A DNA stretch of 64,000 bases. Source: Poindextera sp963706385 (GTDB lineage Bacteria > Pseudomonadota > Alphaproteobacteria > Caulobacterales > Caulobacteraceae). The notes beneath the pieces were generated by a model. The model saw only the letters and a list, made by a program, of their open reading frames with translations, was not told the DNA's origin and searched no databases. The stretch covers positions 248,001 to 312,000 of the forward strand of contig OY970153.1 in the NCBI GenBank assembly GCA_963706385.1, read 5' to 3'. Both the position numbers and the translations under genes were made by a program. Below are positions 36,537 to 45,785 of this stretch, one piece after another; positions within the stretch are counted from its first letter, which is position 1; each line of letters starts with the position of its first letter.

Positions 36537-37004
36537 GAGCGCCTGGACGGCCGCCAGCACCTGGGCGACATGACCGGCCACCTTCACCTTGCGCCAGATC
36601 CGGGCGATCCTGCCGGCGCGGTCGATCAGGAAGGTCGAACGGTCGATGCCCATGTATTTACGGCCATAAAGGCTCTTCTCGACCCACGCGCCGTAGGCCT
36701 CGGTCACGGTCCCGTCGGCATCCGAACCGAGCGGAAAATTGAGCGCGTACTTGGTTTTGAACTTGTCGTGGCGCTGGACCGAGTCCTTGGAGACCCCGAC
36801 CACCACAGCGCCGGCCCTGGCCAGATCGCCGGCCGCCTCGGCGAACGCCTTGGCCTCGGCGGTGCAGCCGGCGGTGTCGTCCTTGGGGTAGAAATAGAGC
36901 ACCAGAGCCTTGCCCTTGAGGTCGGCCAGGCTGACGCGACCGCCGCCGTCGGTCGGCAGGTCGAAATCGGGGGCCGCATCGCCGACCTTCAGCTCCACCG
37001 CCAT
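36534..37004 (-). CDS. bcp: Peroxiredoxin, Bcp/PrxQ type
   Basis: Thiol peroxidase reducing hydrogen peroxide and organic peroxides. The 156-residue protein starts at ATG 37004 (AGGAAGAG upstream): MAVELKVGDAAPDFDLPTDG. The peroxidatic Cys is in YPKDDTAGCTAEAKAF; the PrxQ-type resolving Cys five residues later is absent (Ala/Lys there), so it is probably a 1-Cys or atypical member. Later blocks RSTFLIDRAGRIARIWRKV fit. tyrS lies 23 bp upstream on the same strand. Confidence 0.92.
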   Translation of the reverse strand: MAVELKVGDAAPDFDLPTDGGGRVSLADLKGKALVLYFYPKDDTAGCTAEAKAFAEAAGDLARAGAVVVGVSKDSVQRHDKFKTKYALNFPLGSDADGTVTEAYGAWVEKSLYGRKYMGIDRSTFLIDRAGRIARIWRKVKVAGHVAQVLAAVQAL

Positions 37005-37027
37005 TCGCGTCTCTTCCTTTTCGCCAG

Positions 37028-38287
37028 TCAAACCGGTCGCACCAATACGATCTTCTTCTTGCCGGCGGCCAGCTTGATCACCCCGTCGGCGCCCACATCG
37101 GTCAGCCTCACCATCCGCTGGCCGTCGGTTTCCGGCGCATCGTTCAGTCGCAGGCCGCCGCCCTGGGCCAGGCGGCGCGCTTCGCTTCGCGAGGTCGCCA
37201 GGCCGGCGTCTGCGACGAGCGCGGCCAGCGGGACGCCGGCTTCGAGCGCCGCGCGCGAGACCTCGATCGTCGGCAAGTCGGCCGAGACACCGCCCTGCTC
37301 GAAGGCGGCGCGGGCGGCCTCGGCGGCGCTGGCGGAGGCTTCCGCCCCATGCAGCATGGCGGTCGCTGCGTTGGCCAGCACCTTCTTGGCCTCATTGATC
37401 TCGGCGCCTTCGAGCGCCTCCAGCCGGGCGATCTCATCCAGCGGCAAGTCGGTGAACAGCTTCAGGAACCGGCCGACGTCCCCATCCTCGGTGTTTCGCC
37501 AGAATTGCCAGTAATCGTAAGGGCTGAGCATGTCGGCGTTGAGCCAGACCGCTCCGGCCACGGTCTTGCCCATCTTGGCGCCCGAAGCGGTGGAGATCAG
37601 CGGCGCAGTCAGGCCGAAGGCCGGCTTCTGGTCGACCCGGCGGATCAGCTCGACCCCGTTGAGGATATTGCCCCACTGGTCCGACCCGCCCATCTGCAGG
37701 GCGCAGCCATAGCGCCGGTTCAGTTCCAGAAAATCGGTCGCCTGCATCAGCATGTAGTTGAATTCGAGAAAGGTCAGCGGCTGCTCGCGCTCCAGCCGCA
37801 GCTTCACCGAATCGAAGGCCAGCATGCGGTTGACGGTGAAGTGCGGGCCGTATTCGCGCAGGAACTCGATATAGCCGAGCTTGGACAGCCATTCGTCGTT
37901 GTCGACCATGATGGCGTCGGTCGGCCCCTCGCCGAACATCAAGAACTTTTCGAACACGGTCTTGATCGAGGCGATGTTGGCCGCGATGTCGGCCTCGCTC
38001 AGCATCTTGCGGCTTTCGTCCTTGCCGGAGGGATCGCCCACCTTGGTGGTGCCGCCGCCCATCACCACGATCGGCTTGCCGCCGGCCTGTTGCAGCTGGC
38101 GCAACAGCATGACGACGAGGAGGCTGCCCACATGCAGGCTGGGCGCGGTGGCGTCGAAGCCGATATAGCCGGTGACCACCCCGGTCTTGGCCGCCGCATC
38201 CAGCTCCGCCGGATGGGTGAGCTGATGGATGTAGCCGCGCTCGAACAGAGTGCGCAGGAAGGCGGATTGGAAGACAGTATCGGTCAT
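37028..38287 (-). CDS. tyrS: Tyrosyl-tRNA synthetase
   Basis: Class I synthetase of 419 residues. The HIGH-like motif is in TAPSLHVGSLL, the tyrosine pocket in LMQATDFLELNRRYGCALQM followed by GGSDQWGNI, and the KMSKS-like loop in GAKMGKTV. A C-terminal S4 domain (RRLAQGGGLRLND) binds tRNA. Complete. Divergent from anmK with 69 bp between the starts. Confidence 0.97.
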   Translation of the reverse strand: MTDTVFQSAFLRTLFERGYIHQLTHPAELDAAAKTGVVTGYIGFDATAPSLHVGSLLVVMLLRQLQQAGGKPIVVMGGGTTKVGDPSGKDESRKMLSEADIAANIASIKTVFEKFLMFGEGPTDAIMVDNDEWLSKLGYIEFLREYGPHFTVNRMLAFDSVKLRLEREQPLTFLEFNYMLMQATDFLELNRRYGCALQMGGSDQWGNILNGVELIRRVDQKPAFGLTAPLISTASGAKMGKTVAGAVWLNADMLSPYDYWQFWRNTEDGDVGRFLKLFTDLPLDEIARLEALEGAEINEAKKVLANAATAMLHGAEASASAAEAARAAFEQGGVSADLPTIEVSRAALEAGVPLAALVADAGLATSRSEARRLAQGGGLRLNDAPETDGQRMVRLTDVGADGVIKLAAGKKKIVLVRPV

Positions 38288-38356
38288 AGGCGGTCTCCTA
38301 GCGGACGACGATCATTGGCGCTAGCGAGGTCGCCGGCTCCGTGGCAGTCAAGGACC

Positions 38357-39466
38357 ATGCGCGTTCTGGGATTCATGACTGGCACCTCGCTCGACGCGGT
38401 CGACATGGCCGTGCTGGAGACCAACGGCGAGGCGATCGTCGGCTTCGGTCCGGCGGGCGAGCGCAAGCTGACGTCCGAAACCCGTAAGCTGGTGCTGGCC
38501 GCGACCCGGGCGGCGCTGGCTTGGCCCTGGGACGCGCCGCGGCCGGCGGTCTTCGCTGAGGCCGACCGCGCCATCGCCGACGAGCATCTAGCGGCCGCCC
38601 GCGAATTCATGGCGGCGAACGGGCTGGCGGTCGATGATCTCGACCTGGCGGGCTTTCACGGTCAGACGGTGCTGCACCAGCCGCCGGGACCAGCGCGGGT
38701 CACAGGACGCACGGTGCAGCTCGGCGACGCGGCCAGGCTGGCCGCCGGCCTGGGCGTTCCGGTCGCCTGGGATTTCCGCGCGGCGGACGTCGCCGCGGGC
38801 GGGCAGGGGGCGCCGCTGGCCCCGATCTATCACGCGGCCATGGTGCGCCATTCGGGCGTCAAACCGCCGGCCGGCGTGCTGAACCTGGGTGGAGTGGCCA
38901 ACATCACCCTGATCGGCGCCCACGAGGGCGAGCTCAAAGCTTTCGACACCGGCCCCGCCAACGGGATGATCGACCTCTTGGTGCAGGAGCGCGGCGCCGG
39001 CCGGTTCGACGCGGGCGGCCGCTTGGCGCTGGCCGGGCGCGTGGACGAGCGCGCGCTGCGGGCGTTGCTGGATCATCCATATTTCGAGCTCACCCCGCCC
39101 AAGTCGCTGGATCGGCATGACTTTCCGCTGGATCCGGTGCGGGGGCTGAACCTTGAGGACGCCGCCGCGACCCTGACCGCCTTCACCGTCGAGGCCGTCC
39201 GCCTGGCGATGGCTTGGATCGCGGCGCCCAGCGCCCTGATCGTCTGCGGCGGCGGACGTCGCAACCCGGCGATCATGGCCGGCCTGCGCGCGGCCCTGCC
39301 TTTCGACGTGCGCTCGGCCGAGGACGCCGGCTGGCGCGGCGACTTCATCGAGGCGGAGGCCTTCGCCTATCTGGCGGCGCGCACGGCGCGGGGCCTGCCG
39401 ATCTCGTTCCCGAGCACGACCGGGGCCGGCGCGCCGATGATCGGCGGGCGGATCGTGGAGCCTTAG
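38357..39466 (+). CDS. anmK: Anhydro-N-acetylmuramic acid kinase
   Basis: Phosphorylates and opens anhydro-MurNAc in peptidoglycan recycling. The 369-residue protein from ATG 38357 (preceded by AAGGA) begins MRVLGFMTGTSLDAVDMAVL, the family signature, then GFHGQTVLHQPP, LNLGGVANITLIG, FDTGPANGMIDLLVQ and VCGGGRRNPAIM. An open extension reaches 37349 but runs antisense through tyrS and is spurious. It commonly neighbours tyrS in alphaproteobacteria. Confidence 0.95.
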   Translation: MRVLGFMTGTSLDAVDMAVLETNGEAIVGFGPAGERKLTSETRKLVLAATRAALAWPWDAPRPAVFAEADRAIADEHLAAAREFMAANGLAVDDLDLAGFHGQTVLHQPPGPARVTGRTVQLGDAARLAAGLGVPVAWDFRAADVAAGGQGAPLAPIYHAAMVRHSGVKPPAGVLNLGGVANITLIGAHEGELKAFDTGPANGMIDLLVQERGAGRFDAGGRLALAGRVDERALRALLDHPYFELTPPKSLDRHDFPLDPVRGLNLEDAAATLTAFTVEAVRLAMAWIAAPSALIVCGGGRRNPAIMAGLRAALPFDVRSAEDAGWRGDFIEAEAFAYLAARTARGLPISFPSTTGAGAPMIGGRIVEP

Positions 39467-39487
39467 ACGAACGAAACGAGGTGTGCC

Positions 39488-40138
39488 CTACGCCGGATTC
39501 GCCGCCAGGCGCTTGTCCAGGTAGTCGCCCACATGGCTCTCCACCTGGGCCAGGTTGTGGGCCCAGAAGTGGTCGGCGCCGTCGATGATGTCGTAGTCGA
39601 TGACGATGCCTTTCTGGGTGCGCAGCTTGGTCACCACCCGCTCGACCTCGACCGGGGGCACCACCGTGTCGGCCGAACCGTGCAGGAACAGGCCCGAGGC
39701 CGGGCAGGGGGCGAGGAAGCTGAAGTCGTACATGTTGGTCGGCGGCGAGACCGAGATGAAGCCGTCGGTTTCCGGTCGGCGCATCAAAAGCTGCATGCCG
39801 ATGTAGGCGCCGAAGTCGAAGCCGGCGACCCAGGTCTGGGAGGCGGTCGGATTGGTCGCCTGCAGCCAGTCCAGCGCCGTCGCCGCGTCCGCGAGTTCGC
39901 CGATGCCGGCGTCGAACTCGCCCTGGCTGCGGCCGACCCCGCGGAAGTTGAACCGCAGCACCGAAAAGCCGCGCTTCATGAACAACAGGAACAACTGAGC
40001 GACCACCGGGTGGTTCATGTTGCCGCCGGCCTTGGGGTGGGGGTGCAGGATCAGCGCGATCGGCGCATTGTCCTTCTTGCCCGGCGAATATCGACCTTCG
40101 ATCCGCCCGGCCGCGCCGGTCAGAACCACTTCAGGCAT
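39488..40138 (-). CDS. Alpha/beta hydrolase (COG2945-like) with Asp at the nucleophile position
   Basis: A 216-residue hydrolase from ATG 40138 (GGAGGGG upstream). It has the oxyanion-side LILHPHPKAGGNMNHPVVAQ, FNFRGVGRSQGEFD, and a GADHFWAHNL block with the catalytic His. The nucleophile elbow reads VAGFDFGAYIG, so the usual Ser of GxSxG is Asp (codon at 39815-39817). Acidic partner likely in LFLHGSADTVVPP. Relatives have Ser here as I recall. Substrate unknown; Asp nucleophiles occur in dehalogenases and epoxide hydrolases. Confidence 0.8.
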   Translation of the reverse strand: MPEVVLTGAAGRIEGRYSPGKKDNAPIALILHPHPKAGGNMNHPVVAQLFLLFMKRGFSVLRFNFRGVGRSQGEFDAGIGELADAATALDWLQATNPTASQTWVAGFDFGAYIGMQLLMRRPETDGFISVSPPTNMYDFSFLAPCPASGLFLHGSADTVVPPVEVERVVTKLRTQKGIVIDYDIIDGADHFWAHNLAQVESHVGDYLDKRLAANPA

Positions 40139-40313
40139 GTCCCCTCCTGGCATGGCGCGGCAAGCAAATACTTGACCACCGCGCTCGGTCTTCCTACATC
40201 CGGCCTGCCCGGACGGGGGCGCCCGCCCAGGAAGGCGCGGTTCTTAGCACAGGCCGCGTTTTGGATGCGCGTGATTTCTGCGAACGGACGATGACGCAAG
40301 CGGGGCGAACGCC

Positions 40314-40754
40314 ATGCAATTGAGCACCAAGGGGCGCTATGCGGTGATGGCGATGGCCGATCTCGCCGGCCAGGCCGTTCGCCCGGCCGTCTCCCTGGCC
40401 GAGATCGCCGAGCGCCAGCAGCTTTCTCTGGCCTATCTCGAACAGCTTTTCGCCCGCCTGCGCCGGCGCGGCCTGGTGACCAGCGTGCGCGGACCTGGCG
40501 GCGGCTATCGCTTGGCCAAGCCGGCCGACCAGACCAGCGTCGCCGAGGTGGTCACCGCCGTCGATGAGCCGCTGCGCGCCACCCGCTGCGCGGGACATGG
40601 CGCGACCAAGGGCTGCATGAAGGCCGGGGCGCGGTGCCTGACCCACGATCTGTGGGAAGAGACCGGCCGCCAGATCAGAGAATACCTGTCCAGCATCACC
40701 CTGGCCGACGTCCTGGCCGGGCGGTTGCACGCGCAAGCGGCGAAGGCGGCCTGA
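40314..40754 (+). CDS. iscR: Rrf2-family Fe-S regulator (IscR)
   Basis: A 146-residue winged-helix sensor. MQLSTKGRYAVMAMADLA starts the DNA-binding domain; LVTSVRGPGGGYRLAKP is the wing. Three Cys (92, 101, 108) in RCAGHGATKGCMKAGARC are the cluster ligands. It heads the suf operon and is expected to repress it when holding a [2Fe-2S] cluster. The stop is 5 bp ahead of the cysteine desulfurase start. Confidence 0.93.
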   Translation: MQLSTKGRYAVMAMADLAGQAVRPAVSLAEIAERQQLSLAYLEQLFARLRRRGLVTSVRGPGGGYRLAKPADQTSVAEVVTAVDEPLRATRCAGHGATKGCMKAGARCLTHDLWEETGRQIREYLSSITLADVLAGRLHAQAAKAA

Positions 40755-40759
40755 GCCCG

Positions 40760-41902
40760 GTGACCAGCGTCTATCTCGACTATAACGCGACCGCGCCGAT
40801 CCGCCCCGAGGCGGCGGAGGCGATCGCCTACGCGCTGGCGATCGGCGGCAATCCCTCGTCCGTGCACGCCGCCGGCCGCGCCGCCCGCGCGGCGGTCGAA
40901 AAGGCGCGCGGCGAGGTCGCCGCCCTGGTTGGATCGCGCGAAGGCTCGCTCACCTTCACCAGCGGCGGCACGGAGGCTAACGCCCTGGCCGTCGAAAGCG
41001 CCGTGGCCGCCGGCGCGCGCCGGCCGCTGATCGGCCTGACCGAGCACGCCAGCGTCATGGAAAGCGCCCTGGCCACGGGCCTGGTGGTGGAAGGCTGGCC
41101 GGTTCGCGCCGACGGAACCGCCGACCTCGACTGGCTGGAGCGGCGACTGGCGCCTGGTCCGGCGCGGACGGCCGCCCCTTCGCGGCCCTGTCGCTGGCCA
41201 ATAACGAGACCGGGGTGATCCAGCCGGTGGCCGAGGCCGCGCGCCTGGTGCGCGAGGCGGGCGGCTGGCTGCACGTCGACGCGGTTCAGGCCGCCGGCAA
41301 GATCTCCGTCGATTTCAACGCCCTGGGTGCGGATACTCTGTCGCTGTCGGGCCACAAGCTGGGCGGGCCGCAGGGTGTCGGCGCCCTCATCGCTGGTCCG
41401 CGCGCTGCGATCAGCCGGCGCATCCACGGCGGCGGTCAGGAGCGCGGCCGGCGCGCGGGCACCGAGAATGTCGCCGGCATCGCCGGGTTCGGCGCGGCCG
41501 CGACGGCGGCGCTGCGCGATCTGCAAGGCTTCGCCGCCCAGGCCGCCTGGCGCGATCGGGCCCAGGCGCGGCTGGTCGAGGCGGCGGGCGTAGTGGTGCT
41601 GGGCGAGGGCGCGCCGCGCTTGCCGAGCGTGCTCTGTTTCGCCGCTGAGGGCTTTGAAGCCCTGCACCAGGTGATGGCGCTCGATCTGGACGGAGTGATG
41701 GTCAGCGCCGGCGCGGCCTGCTCCTCGGGCAAGGTCAGCGCCAGCCGGGTGCTGGTCGCCATGGGCCACGACGGCCTTGGCGGGCTCGGCGATCCGCGCC
41801 TCCGGCGGCTGGGCCACCCGGCCGCGGGATTGGGACCGGTTCGTCGAGGTCTGGCTTTCGGCCCATGCGCGCCATCGCGCGCGGCGGGCGAGCGCGGCGT
41901 GA
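40760..41902 (+). CDS. Cysteine desulfurase, IscS/NifS type (two single-base breaks)
   Basis: PLP enzyme mobilising sulfur from cysteine. GTG at 40760 gives VYLDYNATAPIRPEAAEAI and TFTSGGTEANALAVESAV. Around 41155-41163 one base is missing (CCTGGTCC-GGC): the frame must move to continue as GRPFAALSLANNETGVIQPV, then the PLP Lys in LSLSGHKLGGPQGVG and the catalytic Cys in AGAACSSGKVSAS. At about 41779 an extra G (CTTGGCGGG for CTTGCGGG) breaks it again; correcting it gives SGGWATRPRDWDRFVEVWLS to TGA 41902. Corrected length about 381. Both breaks look like assembly errors rather than decay. Confidence 0.88.
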
Positions 41903-41914
41903 GGGGGTAGGATC

Positions 41915-43380
<1,466 letters not shown>

Positions 43381-43384
<4 letters not shown>

Positions 43385-43527
43385 CTCTGCAGGCCATCGA
43401 TCACGTCCAGGTGGCGATCCCGGCGGGCGGGGAGGACAAGGCGCTGCCCGGACACGAACGGGTGTTCATCTTCGATCCGTTTGGCAACCGGCTGGAGTTT
43501 TTGAAGCCGCTGGAGGGGGGAAGATGA
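43381..43527 (+). pseudogene. VOC/glyoxalase-family mini-ORF with internal deletion
   Basis: A 48-codon frame from ATG 43381, overlapping the sufB stop by four bases. It joins the start of a VOC-fold protein (MTLQAIDHVQVAIPAGGEDK) directly to its end (LPGHERVFIFDPFGNRLEF). In homologues about 70 residues lie between these blocks (the AFYxxxLGL and xLHLGV regions), so the core has been removed in frame. The remaining peptide cannot form a full fold. It probably lies on the suf transcript. Confidence 0.65.
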
Positions 43528-44000
43528 CGAGCGCGCAATCTCCCTTCCCCCTCGAGGGGGGAAGGGTCGGGGATGGGGGTGCTACCGCCCCCCCGCCAAA
43601 GGGTCGGCCCGCTCCAGGTTCTGTCAAGCGCGCTAGGCGGCTGCGCAAGGAATCCACCGTGGCCGAGCGCGCGCTCTGGTCGGCCCTTCGCGCCCTGAAG
43701 CTCAACTTCCGCCGCCAGGTCCCGATCGGCCGCTATGTTGCCGACTTCGCACACCATGGCTCCAAGCTGCTGATCGAAATCGACGGCTATCATCATGGCG
43801 TCGAAGGCGCGCCGGAGGCGGACGCCGCGCGCACGGCGTGGCTCGAGTCCGAGGGCTTCCGCGTCATTCGGTTCTCGGAAAAGGACGTCCGCGACGACGT
43901 GGACAAGGTCGTCGAACGGATCGTAGCGGAAACCGTGTCACCCCCATCCCCGACCCTTCCCCCCTCAAGGGGGAAGGGAGAAAAGGCTTCCCGTGCTTAG
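43524..44000 (+). CDS. DUF559 endonuclease-like protein
   Basis: A 158-residue protein. The core (about residues 35-130) is a DUF559/Vsr-like PD-(D/E)xK fold: RRLRKESTVAERALWSALRA, LNFRRQVPIGRYVADFAHHG, KLLIEIDGYHHG with the acidic pair Asp...Glu-x-Asp, and GFRVIRFSEKDVRDDVDKVV. Both ends are translated terminal inverted repeats: SPFPLEGGRVGDGG at the N-side and PSPTLPPSRGKGE at the C-side. It overlaps sufC by 8 bp and the VOC stop by four bases. Function unknown; relatives resemble very-short-patch repair nucleases. The true start may be the internal region near residue 35. Confidence 0.85.
   Translation: MTSAQSPFPLEGGRVGDGGATAPPPKGRPAPGSVKRARRLRKESTVAERALWSALRALKLNFRRQVPIGRYVADFAHHGSKLLIEIDGYHHGVEGAPEADAARTAWLESEGFRVIRFSEKDVRDDVDKVVERIVAETVSPPSPTLPPSRGKGEKASRA
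43541..43581 (+). repeat. Left inverted repeat of the DUF559 cassette
   Basis: A 41-bp unit whose first 26 bases (TCCCTTCCCCCTCGAGGGGG and on) fold into a hairpin by themselves, followed by a TCGGGGATGGGGGTG tail. Matches the right copy in reverse with one C/T difference. Translated as FPLEGGRVGDGG. Confidence 0.92.
43939..43979 (-). repeat. Right inverted repeat of the DUF559 cassette
   Basis: Inverse copy of the left repeat (40/41). Translated within the DUF559 frame as PPSPTLPPSRGKG, a peptide familiar from many alphaproteobacterial annotations, which shows that this repeat class is often fused to gene ends. Confidence 0.92.
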
Positions 44001-44739
44001 CATCGAAAACCTGCACGTCCGCGTCGGCGAGACCGAGATCCTCAAGGGCCTGTCCCTCGACGTCCCGGCGGGCGAGGTGCATGCGGTGATGGGGCCGAAC
44101 GGGGCGGGCAAGTCGACCCTGTCCTACGCCCTGGCCGGTCGACCCGGCTATGAAGTGACCGGCGGAACGATCGCGCTCAACGGCGAGGATCTCGCGGCGC
44201 TGACGGCGGATGAGCGCGCGGCGAGGGGCGTGTTTCTCTCGTTCCAATATCCGATCGAGATCCCCGGCGTGCCCAGCCTGACCTTCCTGCGCACCGCGCT
44301 CAACGCCCAGAAGAAGGCCCGCGGCGAGGACGAGGTCTCCGCGCCCGTCTTCCTCAAGCTGGTGCGCGAGAAAGCCGCGGCGCTGAAGATCGACTTCGAG
44401 ATGCTCAAGCGGCCGCTCAACGTCGGCTTTTCCGGCGGCGAGAAGAAGCGGATGGAAATCCTTCAGATGGCCGTGCTTTCCCCGAGTCTGCTGATCCTCG
44501 ACGAGACCGACAGCGGCCTCGACATCGACGCCCTGCGCATCGTCGCCGAGGGGGTCAACGCGATGCGTTCGCCGGATCGCGCCATGCTGGTGATCACCCA
44601 CTACCAGCGCTTGCTGGACTACATCCGGCCCGACAAGGTGCATGTGCTGGCCGCTGGGCGCATCGTCGCCTCGGGCGGGCCGGAGCTGGCGCTGGAGTTG
44701 GAGCGCAGCGGCTATGACCGCTATGCGAGCGCCGCATGA
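43993..44739 (+). CDS. sufC: Fe-S assembly ATPase SufC
   Basis: ABC-type ATPase of the SufBCD complex, 248 residues from GTG 43993. Walker A GPNGAGKST, the Q-loop region LSFQYPIEIPGVPSL, ABC signature GFSGGEKKRMEI, Walker B LLILDETDSGLDID and switch His in VITHYQR are all present. The start lies inside the end of the DUF559 gene, so the cassette now supplies its upstream translation context. Stop overlaps sufD start by four bases. Confidence 0.96.
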   Translation: MLSIENLHVRVGETEILKGLSLDVPAGEVHAVMGPNGAGKSTLSYALAGRPGYEVTGGTIALNGEDLAALTADERAARGVFLSFQYPIEIPGVPSLTFLRTALNAQKKARGEDEVSAPVFLKLVREKAAALKIDFEMLKRPLNVGFSGGEKKRMEILQMAVLSPSLLILDETDSGLDIDALRIVAEGVNAMRSPDRAMLVITHYQRLLDYIRPDKVHVLAAGRIVASGGPELALELERSGYDRYASAA

Positions 44740-45785
44740 GCCTGGCCGGCGCCATACGGACGGGAGACGTCGCCGAACTGCCCGGCCGCCGGGACGAGGA
44801 CTGGCGCTGGACCGATCTGCGCGGCCTGTTGCGCGCCATCCCGCCCGCCTCGCCGGCGGGCGACGCCCAGACCCTGGCGACCGGTCCATTCGCCGCTCTG
44901 GCCGACGAGGAGATCGTCATCCTGAACGGCCGGCGGCTGAGCGGGCGGGGTGTAGTGAACATCAAGGCCGGCGCACCGCGGGCGCTGGCGCTGCGCTTCG
45001 TCTCCCAGGCCTCTGGAAGCGCCCACCACGGCGAACTGACCCTGGCCTTGGCCCCCGGCGCGACCCTGACCCTGCTGGAAAGCCATGAGGCGGCGGGCGA
45101 GGCCTATGTCGCCGACAGCGCGCTCGACATCCGCCTGGGCGAAGGCGCGCGGCTGGAGCGGATCGTGCTGATCGACGAGGTCGCCGACGCGATCGCGGTC
45201 CTGGGCGCCGATATCGGTCTGTCACCGCGCGCGGCCTTCGCCCAGACCGTGTTGACCCGCGGCGCCAAACGCCAGCGCTGCGAGACCCGCGTGCGCCATC
45301 CGGGCGGCGGCGCGAGCGCGCGGCTCGATGGGCTCTATCTCGTCGGCGGCGCGCGTCAGGCCGACCTGACCAGCGAGGTGCTGCACCAGGGTGTCGACGG
45401 CTCGACGGATCAGTTGACCAAGGGCGCGGTCCAGGGTCAGGCGCGCGGCGTGTTCCAGGGCCGCATCGTGGTGCGGCCGGGCGCCGACCGCACCGAGGCC
45501 AGGATGGGCCATCACGCCCTGATCCTGTCGGACAAGGCCGAGGTCGACGCCAAACCGGAGCTGCTGATCCATGCCGACGACGTGGCCTGCGCGCACGGCA
45601 ACACGGTCGGGGCTCTTGACGCCGAGGCGCTGTTCTACGCCCGACAGCGCGGCATTCCCGAAGCCGAGGCCAGAGCCATGCTGACCGAGGCCTTCCTGGT
45701 CGAGGTGGTCGACCGCATCGCCCACGATGGCGCCCGTGAGGTGGCCCGCGCCTGGGTGGCGGCGCGGCTGGGGGAGGGGACATGA
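44736..45785 (+). CDS. sufD: Fe-S assembly protein SufD
   Basis: Partner of SufB and SufC, 349 residues. The beta-helix core contains GELTLALAPGATLTLLESHE, DLTSEVLHQGVDGSTDQLTK, GVFQGRIVVRPGADRTEARM and KAEVDAKPELLIHADDVACA, the last with the conserved His/Cys region. A C-terminal helix block GIPEAEARAMLTEAFLVEVV is typical. ATG-overlapping start after sufC and four-base overlap with sufS. Confidence 0.94.
   Translation: MSLAGAIRTGDVAELPGRRDEDWRWTDLRGLLRAIPPASPAGDAQTLATGPFAALADEEIVILNGRRLSGRGVVNIKAGAPRALALRFVSQASGSAHHGELTLALAPGATLTLLESHEAAGEAYVADSALDIRLGEGARLERIVLIDEVADAIAVLGADIGLSPRAAFAQTVLTRGAKRQRCETRVRHPGGGASARLDGLYLVGGARQADLTSEVLHQGVDGSTDQLTKGAVQGQARGVFQGRIVVRPGADRTEARMGHHALILSDKAEVDAKPELLIHADDVACAHGNTVGALDAEALFYARQRGIPEAEARAMLTEAFLVEVVDRIAHDGAREVARAWVAARLGEGT

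Larger units (their letters stand above)
43541..43979. mobile_element. DUF559 cassette bounded by 41-bp inverted repeats
   Basis: The DUF559 gene body lies between a left repeat (43541-43581) and its inverse (43939-43979), 40 of 41 bases identical, in an otherwise canonical suf operon between sufB and sufC. No target duplication is apparent outside the repeats and no transposase is encoded, so any movement would depend on the endonuclease itself or on a helper. The mobile nature is inferred from structure and position. Confidence 0.55.

Noticed and set aside
37349..38356. Upstream extension of anmK
   Set aside because: It runs antisense through tyrS; family conservation begins at MRVLGFMTGTSLDA (38357).
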